From: Aeromicrobium stalagmiti
GTDB taxonomy: Bacteria > Actinomycetota > Actinomycetes > Propionibacteriales > Nocardioidaceae
Length of the DNA: 64,000 nucleotides
Direction of reading: 5' to 3'
NCBI RefSeq assembly: GCF_013283745.1
Contig: NZ_JABSTZ010000003.1
Coordinates: 413,963-477,962 of the forward strand
The notes beneath the pieces were generated by a model. It saw nothing but the letters and a program-made list of their open reading frames with translations. It ran no database searches and had not been told where the DNA came from. Positions 9,077-18,549 of this stretch are shown piece after piece (position 1 is the first letter of the stretch; each line of letters begins with the position of its first letter). The translations under genes and the position numbers were made by a program.

Positions 9077-10192
9077 TCAGGCCTGAGGACGGGGTGACCA
9101 CGTCCGCGCGACGCGCGCGGCGAGATCGGCCAGGTGCTCGTAGGGCCGGCTCATCGAGGCTTCGAGGCCGACCAGGTCGCTCACCGCATAGGCGGACTCG
9201 ACGCCCATCGCCCGCATCTCCCGCGACCCGACGAGCACCTGGCCGGCGAGCACGATGCAGGGCCGCGCCGCCTGGCCCGCGACCGACGCCACGCCGTAGA
9301 CGACCTTGCCGGCCCGCGACGAGAAGTCATACGTGCCCTCCCCCGTGACGACGAGGTCGTGGGCGGCGGCCTGCCGGGTGAGGCCGACCGTCTCGGCGAC
9401 CAGGTCGATGCCGGACACGACCTGACCACCCAGCAGCATCAGCGCGAACCCGAGCCCACCGGCGGCACCGGCGCCCTTGGCGTCGGCGGTGCGACGCTCG
9501 GCCGGGGTCGCGCCGCAGGCCGCGACGACGAACCGGTCGAGGATGCCGTCGACCAGCAGGACCTGCTCCTCGGTGAGCCCCTTCTGCGGGCCGAACGTCT
9601 TGGTGGCGCCGAACATGCCGAGCAGCGCGAGGTCGACGTCGGACGCGATCACGATCTCGACGCCCGCGACGCGTGAGCGGGCAGCGGAGACGTCGACCGT
9701 CGTGACCGGCGCGAGCCCCGCGGGCCCGGCGTCGAGCGGGACGTCGGCGGTCGCGCCGAGGGCACCCAGCAGCCCCGCTCCCCCGTCGTTGGTGGCGCTG
9801 CCACCGAGGCCGATGACGACGCGGCGGGCACCGGCGTCGATCGCCGCGCCGACCGCCTGGCCCACGCCGAAGGTCGACGCGTGCATCGGGTCGAGCGGGT
9901 CGAGCAGATGCAGGCCGCATGCCTGGGCGCTCTCGACATAGGCCGTGCCGTCGGCGTGCAGCACCGTGACCGGCGCCTCGACCCCGACTGGTCCCCTGAC
10001 GGTCACGATCGCCAGATCTCCGGCCAGCGCGGCGTGCAGGACGTCGACGAGCCCGGGACCGCCGTCCGACATGGCCGCCTGGGTCAGCACGTCGTCGGGG
10101 GCGTGGCGGTGCCATCCCTCGATGACGGCACGTGCCGCCTCGGGCGCCGACAGCGTGCCGCCGAACGCGTCCGGCGCCACGAGCACCCTCAT
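9077..10192 (-). CDS. Glycerate 2-kinase (GarK/GlxK family)
   Basis: The protein has 371 residues. The N-terminus VLVAPDAFGGTLSAPEAA and the motif GLGGSATNDGGAGLLGALG near residue 125 are hallmarks of the type I glycerate kinase family, which phosphorylates D-glycerate to phosphoglycerate. Family members are about 370-380 residues, so it is full length. It lies 5 bp downstream of the aminotransferase gene on the same strand. Its position corresponds to Rv2205c. Confidence 0.92.
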   Translation of the reverse strand: MRVLVAPDAFGGTLSAPEAARAVIEGWHRHAPDDVLTQAAMSDGGPGLVDVLHAALAGDLAIVTVRGPVGVEAPVTVLHADGTAYVESAQACGLHLLDPLDPMHASTFGVGQAVGAAIDAGARRVVIGLGGSATNDGGAGLLGALGATADVPLDAGPAGLAPVTTVDVSAARSRVAGVEIVIASDVDLALLGMFGATKTFGPQKGLTEEQVLLVDGILDRFVVAACGATPAERRTADAKGAGAAGGLGFALMLLGGQVVSGIDLVAETVGLTRQAAAHDLVVTGEGTYDFSSRAGKVVYGVASVAGQAARPCIVLAGQVLVGSREMRAMGVESAYAVSDLVGLEASMSRPYEHLADLAARVARTWSPRPQA

Positions 10193-10196
10193 GGTC

Positions 10197-11465
10197 TTAG
10201 GCGAGCGCCTGCTCGGCGGCGGCGATCAGCACGCTCGTGGCGAGCACGTCGATCGCGACGCTGAGCTCCTCGGGCGACGGGTAGGACGGCGCGATGCGGA
10301 TGTTGCGGTCGCGGGGGTCGTCGCCGTAGGGGAACGCAGCGCCGGCCGGCGTCATCGCGACGCCCGCCTCGCGGGTCAGCTCGATGACCCGCGACGCGGT
10401 GCCGTCGAGCACGTCGAGGCTCACGAAGTAGCCGCCCCGGGGCTCGGTCCACGACGCGACGCCGTAGGAGCCGAGCCGGTCGCGCAGGATCTGCACGACG
10501 GCGTCGAACTTCGGGGCGAGGATGGCGCGGTGCTGGTCCATCAGCGCGTGGACGCCCTCGGTGCTCTGCAGGTAGCGGGCGTGACGCAGCTGGTTGACCT
10601 TGTCGGGGCCGATCGTGCGCTTGCCGAGGTGACGGAGGTACCACTCGATGTTGTCGGCCGAGCTGCCCAGGAAGCACACGCCGGACCCGGCGAACGTGAT
10701 CTTGGACGTCGAGGCGAAGATCACCGCGCGGTCGGGGTGACCCGACGCGACGCACAGGCCGAGGATGTCGGCGGTCTTGGTCTGCTCGGCCGTGAGGTGG
10801 TGCACCGCGTAGGCGTTGTCCCAGAAGATCCGGAAGTCGGGGGCGGCGGTCTCGAGGGCCGCGAGCTCGGCGGCGACTGCCTCGCTGACGACCGAGCCGG
10901 TCGGGTTGCCGTAGGTCGGCACGAGCCACATGCCCTTGACGGTCGGGTCCTTGACGGCCTCGCGGACCGCGTCGACGTCGGGGCCGTCCTCGTTGAGCGG
11001 CACCGGGATCATCTCGATGCCGTACTCCTCCAGCAGGACGAAGTGCCGGTCGTAGCCGGGCACCGGGCACACGAACTTGACGGACTCCTCGACGCCCCAC
11101 GGCTGATCAGAGCCGGGAACGCCGTGGAACAGGGCGAAGACGAGGTTGTCGTGCATCATCGCCAGGCTCGCATTGTCGCCCGCGACGACCTGGTCGACGG
11201 GCACCTGCATGATCGGTGCGAAGATCTCGCGCAGCTCGGGCAGGCCGTTGAGCCCGCCGTAGTTGCGGGTGTCGGTGCCGTGGGAGTCCTTGAAGTCGTC
11301 ACCCGGCAGCGTCAGCAGCGCGTTGGAGAGATCGAGCTGCTCCGGCGACGGCTTGCCGCGGGTGAGGTCGAGCTTGAGGCCGCTGTTCTGCAGCGTGCGG
11401 TAGGCCGCGGTCTGCTCGTCGAGGAGGGCCTGGATCTGGTCTCGGGAAAGTGCGTCGAAGCTCAC
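10197..11465 (-). CDS. Aspartate aminotransferase, type Ic (PLP-dependent)
   Basis: A fold-type I aminotransferase of 422 residues. The PLP-binding lysine lies in STSKITFAGSG near residue 255, NPTGS is near 165 and DNAYAVHHL near 215. The sequence style is that of the class represented by M. tuberculosis Rv3722c, reported as the main aspartate aminotransferase there. It would interconvert aspartate and 2-oxoglutarate with oxaloacetate and glutamate. The glycerate kinase gene follows 4 bp downstream. Some databases name this family a MocR-like regulator, but no HTH domain is present. Confidence 0.88.
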   Translation of the reverse strand: MSFDALSRDQIQALLDEQTAAYRTLQNSGLKLDLTRGKPSPEQLDLSNALLTLPGDDFKDSHGTDTRNYGGLNGLPELREIFAPIMQVPVDQVVAGDNASLAMMHDNLVFALFHGVPGSDQPWGVEESVKFVCPVPGYDRHFVLLEEYGIEMIPVPLNEDGPDVDAVREAVKDPTVKGMWLVPTYGNPTGSVVSEAVAAELAALETAAPDFRIFWDNAYAVHHLTAEQTKTADILGLCVASGHPDRAVIFASTSKITFAGSGVCFLGSSADNIEWYLRHLGKRTIGPDKVNQLRHARYLQSTEGVHALMDQHRAILAPKFDAVVQILRDRLGSYGVASWTEPRGGYFVSLDVLDGTASRVIELTREAGVAMTPAGAAFPYGDDPRDRNIRIAPSYPSPEELSVAIDVLATSVLIAAAEQALA

Positions 11466-11501
11466 CCCACCAACCTATCGTCCTCGTCGAGCCGCGTCCG
11501 G

Positions 11502-12071
11502 TCAGGCCAGTCCCGGTGCTCCCCAGATCGCGAGCCACTTGGTGAGGTCGGGCTCGACCGGGACGTCGTCGGCGATGACCCCGCGTGCCTGCAGCTCCAC
11601 GGCGTTGTCGCGGCGGTCGCTCCCGTCAGGCGCGAACGGGTAGAACGTGCCCTGCTTGTAGAGGTAGACGAGACCGAACGGGCGGCCTGCAGGTGTCGCG
11701 AACACCACGGTCGAGCACAGCAGTGCGGAGCCGAACCCGGCGTCGACGAGGGAGGAGTTGACCGCGTGCAGGTCGGTCACGAGCCCCGACACGTCGGCGT
11801 CGGTGCGGGTCACGGTGAGCCAGTGGAACCCGAAACGGTCCTCGCTGCGCGTGACGGTCGACCCGGGGCTCGAGGTGATGAGCTTCTCGGCCTCGGCCAT
11901 GACCACGTCGTCAGCCGTGCCCTCGACGTCGCGGAAGCACACCGAGCCCGCACCGCTGACCGTGAACCCTTCGGTCTGCAGGGAGATCGAGGCCTGCGGC
12001 ACGGCGAACAGCACGTCCAGGTCGGCCGGGGGTGGCTTGCTGCGTCCGAGGATCGAGTCGAAGATGCCCAC
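11502..12071 (-). CDS. pspAB: PspA-associated protein PspAB
   Basis: A soluble protein of 189 residues starting MGIFDSILGRSK, which I recognise as the PspAB family found beside PspA and HtpX in actinobacteria. Its molecular function is unknown; it is thought to belong to the membrane-stress response. No catalytic motif is visible. It lies 9 bp downstream of htpX. Assignment rests on sequence style plus context. Confidence 0.8.
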   Translation of the reverse strand: MGIFDSILGRSKPPPADLDVLFAVPQASISLQTEGFTVSGAGSVCFRDVEGTADDVVMAEAEKLITSSPGSTVTRSEDRFGFHWLTVTRTDADVSGLVTDLHAVNSSLVDAGFGSALLCSTVVFATPAGRPFGLVYLYKQGTFYPFAPDGSDRRDNAVELQARGVIADDVPVEPDLTKWLAIWGAPGLA

Positions 12072-12080
12072 CCGGCGAGG

Positions 12081-12989
12081 CTACCCCTGCTCGGACAGCT
12101 CGGCGCTGACCCTGGCGAGCTGGTCGAGCCGCTGCTGCAGCGGCGGGTGCGTCGAGAACAGCGCGCCGATCGCCTCGCGGTTGATCGCCGGGGCGAAGAA
12201 GAACGCGCTCATCGCCTGGCTCTCACGCAGGTCGCGGTTGGGGATGCTCGCCATCTCGCCCGAGATCTTGACCAGCGCCGACGACAGCTTGGACGGGCGG
12301 CCGGTCATGTAGGCGCCGCTGCGGTCGGCACTCAGCTCGCGGTAGCGCGACAGCGAGCGCGTCAGGACGAAGCTCACGGCGTAGACGAGCAGGCTGACGA
12401 GGAACACGACGATGAAGGCGGGCCCGCCGTTGTTGTTGTCGCGGCCGCGACCGCCGCTGAACATTCCGCCGAAGTACATCCCGTAGCGGGTGATGAACCC
12501 GGCGAGCAGGCCGATCGACGAGGCGACCGTCATGACCGTGACGTCGCGGTTGGCGACGTGCGACAGCTCGTGCGCCAGGACGCCCTCGAGCTCGTCGGCG
12601 TCGAGGCGCTGCATGATGCCGGTCGTGACGCACACCGCGGAGTGGCTCGGCGTCCGACCCGTGGCGAAGGCGTTGGGCATGTCGGTCACCGCGACCGCGA
12701 CCCGGGGCTTGGGCATGTCGGCGAGCGCGCAGAGCCGGTCGATCATGGCGTGCAGCTCGGGCGCCTGGTGCGGCTCGACCACCTGCGCCTTCATCGACTT
12801 CAGGGCCAGCGAGTCCGAGAAGTACCACTGGCCCCAGGCCAGTCCGAGGACGATGACGAAGCCGAGCGCCCCGACCGGCGTCTGGTAGAGGATCGCGGCG
12901 AAGGCGAGGTAGAGCACGCCGAGCCCGAGGCTGACGCCACCCATGCGGAGCGTCAGCCCGCGATCACTCCTGAATCTGCTGCGGGCCAC
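12081..12989 (-). CDS. htpX: Membrane zinc metalloprotease HtpX
   Basis: An M48B family protease of 302 residues. The zinc motif HELSH near residue 147 and the downstream SADRSGAYMTG segment supply the metal ligands. Two hydrophobic helices precede and two follow the active site. It degrades damaged membrane proteins. GTG at 12989 is supported by GGAAGGA 5 bp upstream and overlaps the pspA 3' end by 26 bp. It is the middle gene of the pspA-htpX-pspAB operon. Confidence 0.93.
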   Translation of the reverse strand: MARSRFRSDRGLTLRMGGVSLGLGVLYLAFAAILYQTPVGALGFVIVLGLAWGQWYFSDSLALKSMKAQVVEPHQAPELHAMIDRLCALADMPKPRVAVAVTDMPNAFATGRTPSHSAVCVTTGIMQRLDADELEGVLAHELSHVANRDVTVMTVASSIGLLAGFITRYGMYFGGMFSGGRGRDNNNGGPAFIVVFLVSLLVYAVSFVLTRSLSRYRELSADRSGAYMTGRPSKLSSALVKISGEMASIPNRDLRESQAMSAFFFAPAINREAIGALFSTHPPLQQRLDQLARVSAELSEQG

Positions 12990-13683
12990 GATCGTCCTTC
13001 CGGTGGGTGATCTCGTCGAGCTGGCGGTCGACCTCGGCCCCGTCGAGGGCGGCGTCGAACTGGCGACGCAGCGCGTCGTCGGCGGACTCCCCCGGCTTGC
13101 TGACGATGCCCTCGGCGACGAGCTCGTCGACGGCGTCCGACCTGGCCTCCAGCTCGCGGGTGCGACGCTCGGCCGCCTCCATCGCCTGGCCGACGTCGCT
13201 GACGGTCGACCCGATGCCGCTGGTGGCGCTGTTGATCTCGGCGCGGGCCGCAGCAGCGGTGTGGCGGGCGGCGAGGGTGTCCTTGCGGACGCGGAAGCCC
13301 TCGACCTCCTGCTCGACCTTCATGGCGGCGAGCTCGAGCTTGTCCTCCTCGGCCTTGAGGTCGGCGCTGCGCTGCTGCAGGTCGACGGCGGTCTTCTCGA
13401 GCGTCACCTTGCGGGTCAGCAGGGCACGAGCCTCGTCGTCGTTGCCGCCGGCGACGGCCTGCGCGGCCTGGTCGTCGAGCTGGGCAGTCTGCTGACGGAT
13501 CGACGCGAGCTGCAGCTCGACCCGCTTGCGGCTCGTCGCCACGTCGGCCACGCCGCGGCGGACCTGACGCAGCAACGCCGTCTGGGTGCGGTAGGTCTCG
13601 TCGAGCCGGTCCTTCAGCGCACCGACGTCATCGCCGGCGCGCTGCGACCGGAAGATCTGCGCGATGCGCGTCCAGATGCTCAT
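12964..13683 (-). CDS. pspA: Phage shock protein A homologue (PspA/IM30)
   Basis: The protein has 239 residues and is almost entirely charged alpha-helix, with long coiled coil over about residues 20-215, typical of ESCRT-III-like PspA/Vipp1 proteins that coat and repair stressed membranes. It starts MSIWTRIAQIFRSQ, an amphipathic membrane-binding helix. It is first in the operon with htpX and pspAB. The small PspAA protein often encoded between pspA and htpX is absent here because the two genes overlap. Confidence 0.9.
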   Translation of the reverse strand: MSIWTRIAQIFRSQRAGDDVGALKDRLDETYRTQTALLRQVRRGVADVATSRKRVELQLASIRQQTAQLDDQAAQAVAGGNDDEARALLTRKVTLEKTAVDLQQRSADLKAEEDKLELAAMKVEQEVEGFRVRKDTLAARHTAAAARAEINSATSGIGSTVSDVGQAMEAAERRTRELEARSDAVDELVAEGIVSKPGESADDALRRQFDAALDGAEVDRQLDEITHRKDDRGPQQIQE

Positions 13684-13781
13684 GCCGCCCCACGATTCGT
13701 CGTCCGGTGCCGACTGACTGTCACCACCGCCATGGCTTCCAGCGTACGGGGGCCCGCCAGCAGCCGGGTAGGGTTGCGCCC

Positions 13782-14339
13782 GTGGCAGACGAGACAGAGA
13801 CCGGCAAGGGCCGTGCGACCCCCAGTCGCAAAGAGGCCGAGGCCGCCCGCAAGAAGCAGATGAAGACGCCGATGACCCGCAAGGAGCAGCGCAAGCGGGA
13901 CATGGCGGTGCGGGAGGAGCTGCGGGTCAAGCAGCGCGAGGCGCTCAAGAACGGTGACGAGCGCTATCTGCCTGCCCGCGAGCAGGGCCCGGTCCGGCGC
14001 TTCTGCCGCGACTACGTCGACCGTCGCTACAACTTCGCGGAGTACCTGCTCCCGTTCCTGATCGTGCTGCTCATCCTGTTCGCGGTCGCCGGCAGCATCA
14101 GCGACTCCGCCACGACGATCCTGACCGCAGCGGTCTACCCGTTCGTCATCTTCGGCACGATCCTCGACGAGATCGTCCTGGTGCGCGGGCTCAAGAAGCA
14201 GCTCCGGGCCCGGTTCGGCGACGACGCCGTCAAGGGCTCGATCGTCTACTCGGTGCTCCGCAGCACGCAGCTGCGCCGCTTCCGCCTGCCCAAGGTGCAG
14301 GTCAAGCGCGGCGAGACGCTCGGCACCAACTACCGCTGA
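13782..14339 (+). CDS. DUF3043 membrane protein
   Basis: The protein has 185 residues: a strongly basic N-terminal half (RKEAEAARKKQMKTPMTRKEQRKRD), then two hydrophobic helices near residues 85-130, then a basic tail. It matches the actinobacterial DUF3043 family (Rv2206 in M. tuberculosis), of unknown function. GTG at 13782 is preferred over the upstream ATG at 13707 because the family begins with this basic region. It is divergent from pspA across 98 bp. Confidence 0.82.
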   Translation: MADETETGKGRATPSRKEAEAARKKQMKTPMTRKEQRKRDMAVREELRVKQREALKNGDERYLPAREQGPVRRFCRDYVDRRYNFAEYLLPFLIVLLILFAVAGSISDSATTILTAAVYPFVIFGTILDEIVLVRGLKKQLRARFGDDAVKGSIVYSVLRSTQLRRFRLPKVQVKRGETLGTNYR

Positions 14340-14351
14340 GGCAGCCGCCGG

Positions 14352-14377
14352 ACGCCGAGGTCAGTTGATCTCGGCGT
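14352..14377. terminator. Bidirectional hairpin between convergent genes
   Basis: An 8-bp stem (14352-14359 with 14370-14377) overlaps the last codons of the 68-residue gene and lies 13 bp after the DUF3043 gene. It could end transcripts from both sides. Confidence 0.55.
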
Positions 14378-14567
14378 GCAGCGACATCGGGCCGTAGATC
14401 TCGGTCTCGCCGTCGAACAGACGCACCTGGTCGATGCCCTGCTCAAGCAGGTCGCCGAAGGCCTCGCCGACCCACGACTCGGCGTCGCTGCGGCTCTCGA
14501 ACGCCTCGGAGCGACCGATCACGTCGCCGAGGGAGCTCTCGAACGTCCAGGTCCACGTCATGGTCAT
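14361..14567 (-). CDS. Small hypothetical protein, 68 aa, coupled to gcvT
   Basis: A 68-residue acidic protein, [20 protein letters not shown] at its start, with no membrane segment. Its ATG overlaps the gcvT stop in an ATGA arrangement, the best evidence that it is real. The coding style (E/D-rich, [21 protein letters not shown]) resembles small conserved actinobacterial proteins of unknown role. I recognise no domain. Confidence 0.75.
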   Translation of the reverse strand: MTMTWTWTFESSLGDVIGRSEAFESRSDAESWVGEAFGDLLEQGIDQVRLFDGETEIYGPMSLHAEIN

Positions 14568-15664
14568 GACTCCTTCGTCGAGGGTTGGACGAACGGCGGC
14601 CGGGTGACCGTGAACGCCTCGGAGCGGCCGCGCACGTCGACGACCACCGTGGCGCCATCCTCGACTGCCTGATCGACGAGTGCAAGCGCGATGCCCTGAC
14701 GCAGCGTCGGGGAGAACGTGCCCGAGGTGACCTCGCCGAGGTCGGCGCCGTCGGCGTCGACCACCGCCATGCCGGGCCGCGGGATGCCGCGCCCCTGGGC
14801 CAGCAGGCCCCGCAGGGTGCGGACGGTCTTCTCGGCCCGCTGCCTCTCCAGGACGTCCTTGCCCCAGAAGGCCGGCTTCTTCCAGCCGACGGCCCAGCCG
14901 GCCCGCGCCATGACCGGGCTGATCTCGGCGGACAGCTCGTGCCCGTGCAGCGGGTATCCCATCTCGGTGCGCAGCGTGTCGCGCGCCCCGAGGCCACAGG
15001 CCCGGATGCCGTAGGCCTCGCCCGCGGCCATCACGGCGTCCCAGACCTCGGTCGCGGACGCCTGCGGCACGACGAGCTCGTAGCCGCGCTCCCCCGTGTA
15101 GCCCGTGCGGCAGACGGTGATCTCCTGGCCGGCGATCGTGGCGTCGGCGAACGACATGTACTCGTGGTCGACCGGCAGGTCGAGCGCCTGCAGCACCTCG
15201 TCGCTGGACGGGCCCTGGATCGCAAGGATCGCGTAGTCGCGGTGCAGGTCGGTGACCTCGATGCCGGCCGGCGCGGCGGCCTGGAGCCGGGCGACGACCC
15301 CCGCGGTGTTGGCAGCGTTGGGGATGAGGAAGACCTCGAAGTCGCTGCGCAGGTAGGCGATGAGGTCGTCGACCGTGCCACCGTCCTCGTCGCAGCACAG
15401 CGTGTACTGCGCCTTGCCCGGCTCGATCCGGGCCAGGTCGTTGGTGAAGCAGGCGTTGACGAACTCGGCAGCGCCCGTGCCACGCACCAGTGCCTTGCCC
15501 AGGTGGCTGACGTCGAACAGGCCGACGCCCTCGCGCACCGCCTTGTGCTCGGCGAGCACACCTCCGCCGGCGTACTCCAGCGGCATGTCCCAGCCGCCGA
15601 ACTCTGCGAGCTTGGCGCCGAGCGCCACGTGACGGTCGTGGAGGGGGGAATGCAGCAGATCCAT
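14564..15664 (-). CDS. gcvT: Glycine cleavage system T protein (aminomethyltransferase)
   Basis: A tetrahydrofolate-dependent enzyme of 366 residues that takes the aminomethyl group from the lipoylated H protein. It begins [31 protein letters not shown], a typical GcvT start, and has the folate-domain segments [16 protein letters not shown] and [17 protein letters not shown] at 15664 is chosen because the frame upstream is antisense to pepA. No other glycine-cleavage genes are in this window; the lipoate genes it depends on lie 10-15 kb away. Confidence 0.94.
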   Translation of the reverse strand: MDLLHSPLHDRHVALGAKLAEFGGWDMPLEYAGGGVLAEHKAVREGVGLFDVSHLGKALVRGTGAAEFVNACFTNDLARIEPGKAQYTLCCDEDGGTVDDLIAYLRSDFEVFLIPNAANTAGVVARLQAAAPAGIEVTDLHRDYAILAIQGPSSDEVLQALDLPVDHEYMSFADATIAGQEITVCRTGYTGERGYELVVPQASATEVWDAVMAAGEAYGIRACGLGARDTLRTEMGYPLHGHELSAEISPVMARAGWAVGWKKPAFWGKDVLERQRAEKTVRTLRGLLAQGRGIPRPGMAVVDADGADLGEVTSGTFSPTLRQGIALALVDQAVEDGATVVVDVRGRSEAFTVTRPPFVQPSTKES

Positions 15665-15722
15665 GGTGATCAACCTAGAGGGTGGTCGCCTCGTCGCGAG
15701 CGGCAACCATAGAGTGGCTGAC

Positions 15723-17168
15723 ATGCCCACCGTCACTCTCAGCACATCGAAGCCGACCACTGCCCGCGCCGACGTCCTGATCCTCGGGATCCGGGGCGAC
15801 GAGGACAAGGCTGAGCTCGCCGCCACCCTGGACCTGATGGGGTTCACCGGGGAGAAGGGCCAGACCGTGAGATTCCCCTCCGGCGGCCTCGCCAAGGCAC
15901 CGGTCGTCGTCGCCGTGGCCCTCCCTGAGGAGCCGACGGCCGAGGACCTGCGTCGCGCCGCGGCCAAGGGCCTGCGCGCAGCGACCAACGCCACGAGCGT
16001 CGCGGTGGCGCTCCACCCGGCCGGTGTCGACGAGGTCGAGGCCATCGCGGAGGGCCTCGAGCTGGGCAGCTACCGCTACGAGGCCTACAAGTCGACCAAG
16101 AAGGGTGCGGCGAAGAAGCCCGAGATCACCAGCGCCGTGATCCTCACGCCGTTCGCGCGTCAGACGACCGCGACCAAGGCCGTCGAGCGGGCCGCCACCG
16201 TCGCGGCCGCCGTCAACGTGGCCCGCGACTGGGTCAACACCCCGCCCGGCGACAAGCGTCCCGCCGACCTGGTCGAGGCCTTCTCCCAGCACGCCGGGAA
16301 CGACGTCAAGATCTCGGTGTGGGACGAGAAGCGTCTCGCCAAGGAGAGCTGCGGCGGCATCCTCGGGGTCGGGCAGGGCTCCGACAGCCCGCCGCGGCTG
16401 ATGACCCTGACCTACGAGCCCGCCAAGCCCGTCTCGCACCTCGCCCTCGTCGGCAAGGGCATCACCTTCGACTCCGGAGGCCTCTCGATCAAGCCGGGCG
16501 CCTCGATGCAGACGATGAAGCTCGACATGGCCGGCGCCGCCGCGGTCGTCGCGGCCACGGTCGCGATCGCGCGCCTGGGCCTGCCGATCAAGGTCACCGC
16601 CTACGCGTGCATCGCCGAGAACATGCCGAGCGGCCGCGCGACCCGCCCCGGCGACGTCCTGACGATGCGCAGCGGCTCCACCGTCGAGGTGCACAACACC
16701 GACGCGGAGGGGCGGCTCGTGCTCGCCGACGGCCTCGCGCTGGCCGCCGAGTCCAAGCCCGACCACATCGTCGACGTCGCGACCCTGACCGGTGCCTGCG
16801 TCGTCGCCCTCGGCCAGCACACCAGCGGCGTCCTCGGCAACGACGACGGTTTCGGCGAGCGCGTCCTCGCAGCGGCCAAGACCGCCGGCGAGTCCATGTG
16901 GCCCCTGCCGATCGCCGAGGAGATGAAGGGGCTGGTGACGTCCTCCTCCATCGCCGACCTGCGTCAGCACAACCCCAAGCCGTACGGCGGCACGCTGTTC
17001 GCCGCGGCGTTCCTCCGCGAGTTCGTGGGCGACGTCCCGTGGGCGCACCTCGACATCGCCGGACCGTCGTTCAACGAGGGCGGCGCCTTCGACTACACCC
17101 CCGTCGGCGGCACGGGCACCGGCGTGCGCACCCTGGTCAAGCTCGCCACGGAGCTGTCCGGGTCGTGA
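15723..17168 (+). CDS. pepA: Leucyl aminopeptidase (M17)
   Basis: A cytosolic di-metal exopeptidase of 481 residues. The catalytic Lys and first metal ligands lie in [18 protein letters not shown] near residue 255, and the family signature [14 protein letters not shown] near 335 supplies Asp and Glu ligands. ATG at 15723 is chosen from where the family usually begins. The promoter must lie in the 58 bp shared with divergent gcvT. The 3' end overlaps the next gene by 4 bp (GTGA). Confidence 0.95.
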   Translation: MPTVTLSTSKPTTARADVLILGIRGDEDKAELAATLDLMGFTGEKGQTVRFPSGGLAKAPVVVAVALPEEPTAEDLRRAAAKGLRAATNATSVAVALHPAGVDEVEAIAEGLELGSYRYEAYKSTKKGAAKKPEITSAVILTPFARQTTATKAVERAATVAAAVNVARDWVNTPPGDKRPADLVEAFSQHAGNDVKISVWDEKRLAKESCGGILGVGQGSDSPPRLMTLTYEPAKPVSHLALVGKGITFDSGGLSIKPGASMQTMKLDMAGAAAVVAATVAIARLGLPIKVTAYACIAENMPSGRATRPGDVLTMRSGSTVEVHNTDAEGRLVLADGLALAAESKPDHIVDVATLTGACVVALGQHTSGVLGNDDGFGERVLAAAKTAGESMWPLPIAEEMKGLVTSSSIADLRQHNPKPYGGTLFAAAFLREFVGDVPWAHLDIAGPSFNEGGAFDYTPVGGTGTGVRTLVKLATELSGS

Positions 17169-18520
17169 CCTCGCTCGACCCGACGACCACGGCTGCGCTC
17201 GACCGGCGACTCGCGGTCGAGCAGTCGACGCAGCGACTGCCCTCGGTCGTCGCCGCCGTCGTCCGGGCCGGGGAGCTGGTGTGGGCCGGCGCCGTGGGCG
17301 CGGTCGACGGCCGGCCGGACGGCGCGCCGGCGACCCCCGACACGCAGTACCGCATCGGATCGATCTCCAAGACGTTCGTCGCGGTCGAGGTCATGCGGCT
17401 GCGCGACGAGGGACTCCTGTCGATCGCCGACACGATCGGCGCCCACCTGCCCGAGGTGCCGTTCGGTCACGTGACGATCGCACAGCTGCTGACCCACACC
17501 TCCGGCCTGCAGGCCGAGACCGACGGTGACTGGTGGGAGCGCACCGCCGGCGGCTCGTGGGCCGACCTGCTCTCCACCGTCCCCGGGCTGCGGTTCACAC
17601 CGGGCACCGCGTTCCACTACTCCAACGTCGGCTACGGCGTGCTGGGCGAGCTCGTGGCCCGGCTGCGCGGGCGTCCGTGGCAGGACGCGGTGCGCGACGG
17701 CATCCTGACGCCGCTCGGGATGCATCGCACGACGACCCGCCCCGTCGCCCCGTCGGCGCCCGGCCTCGCGGTGCACCCGCTCGCCGACCTGCTGCACGCC
17801 GAGCCCGAGCACGACGCCGTGTCGATGGCACCGGCCGGTCAGCTCTGGTCGACGGCCGCCGACCTCTCCACGTGGGCTGCCTTCCTCGGCGGCCGCACGC
17901 AGGGCGTCCTGGCGGACGAGACGCTGGCCGAGATGCTGCGACCCGTCGCGGTCAACGACCTGGCCGGGGCGGCCTGGGGCGGCGCCCACGGGCTCGGCTG
18001 GCAGATGTGGAACGTCGACGGCCGCCGGTACGCCGGCCACGGCGGGTCCATGCCCGGCTTCCTCGCCGGCCTGCGCGTCGACGTCGAGTCCGGCGACGGC
18101 ATCGTCCTGATGACCAACGCGACCAGCGGCCTGGGCACCGCGACGACCGACCTGCTCGACCTGCTGCGCGAGCGGGAGCCCGTCTCGCCCGCACCGTGGC
18201 ACGCCGACGCCTCGCAGGCGCCGGCGCTCGACCTGGTCGGGCCGTGGTTCTGGGGCACCTACGCGTTCACTCTGTCGCTCGACGGTGACGGCGGCTTCCG
18301 CCTCGGCGAGCCCGGTCAGGGCCGGGGGGCCAGGTTCCGTCGCGACGACCAGGGCTGGGTGGGCCTCGACGGCTACTACCGCGGTGAGCCCCTCAGGGTC
18401 GAGCGCGACGCTGCCGGCCGTCCGGCCCGCCTGGTCCTCGCCAGCTTCGTGTTCACCCGGACCCCGTACGACCCGACGGTCGAGGTGCCCGGCGGCATCG
18501 ACGAGCATGGCTGGCACTGA
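17165..18520 (+). CDS. Serine hydrolase of the class C beta-lactamase fold
   Basis: The protein has 451 residues, without a signal peptide and so probably cytoplasmic. The nucleophile motif SISK near residue 65, the Tyr motif YSNVGYG near 155 and HGGSMPG near 295 (in place of KTG) place it in the beta-lactamase-related serine hydrolases (esterases, D-aminopeptidases, EstB-like). A C-terminal domain of about 110 residues resembles a small beta-barrel. It is translationally coupled to pepA, so a peptidase or esterase role is more likely than antibiotic resistance. Substrate unknown. Confidence 0.85.
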   Translation: MTSLDPTTTAALDRRLAVEQSTQRLPSVVAAVVRAGELVWAGAVGAVDGRPDGAPATPDTQYRIGSISKTFVAVEVMRLRDEGLLSIADTIGAHLPEVPFGHVTIAQLLTHTSGLQAETDGDWWERTAGGSWADLLSTVPGLRFTPGTAFHYSNVGYGVLGELVARLRGRPWQDAVRDGILTPLGMHRTTTRPVAPSAPGLAVHPLADLLHAEPEHDAVSMAPAGQLWSTAADLSTWAAFLGGRTQGVLADETLAEMLRPVAVNDLAGAAWGGAHGLGWQMWNVDGRRYAGHGGSMPGFLAGLRVDVESGDGIVLMTNATSGLGTATTDLLDLLREREPVSPAPWHADASQAPALDLVGPWFWGTYAFTLSLDGDGGFRLGEPGQGRGARFRRDDQGWVGLDGYYRGEPLRVERDAAGRPARLVLASFVFTRTPYDPTVEVPGGIDEHGWH

Positions 18521-18549
18521 CGCCGAGCCGGGCGGGCCACAGACCTGGG

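Noticed and set aside
9945..13010. Very long plus-strand open frame of about 1000 codons
   Set aside because: It is antisense to aminotransferase, pspAB and htpX genes with clear motifs; long antisense frames are expected in high-GC DNA.
17165..18520. Antibiotic-resistance beta-lactamase
   Set aside because: No signal peptide, HGG replaces KTG, and it is co-translated with an aminopeptidase; a generic serine hydrolase is better supported.
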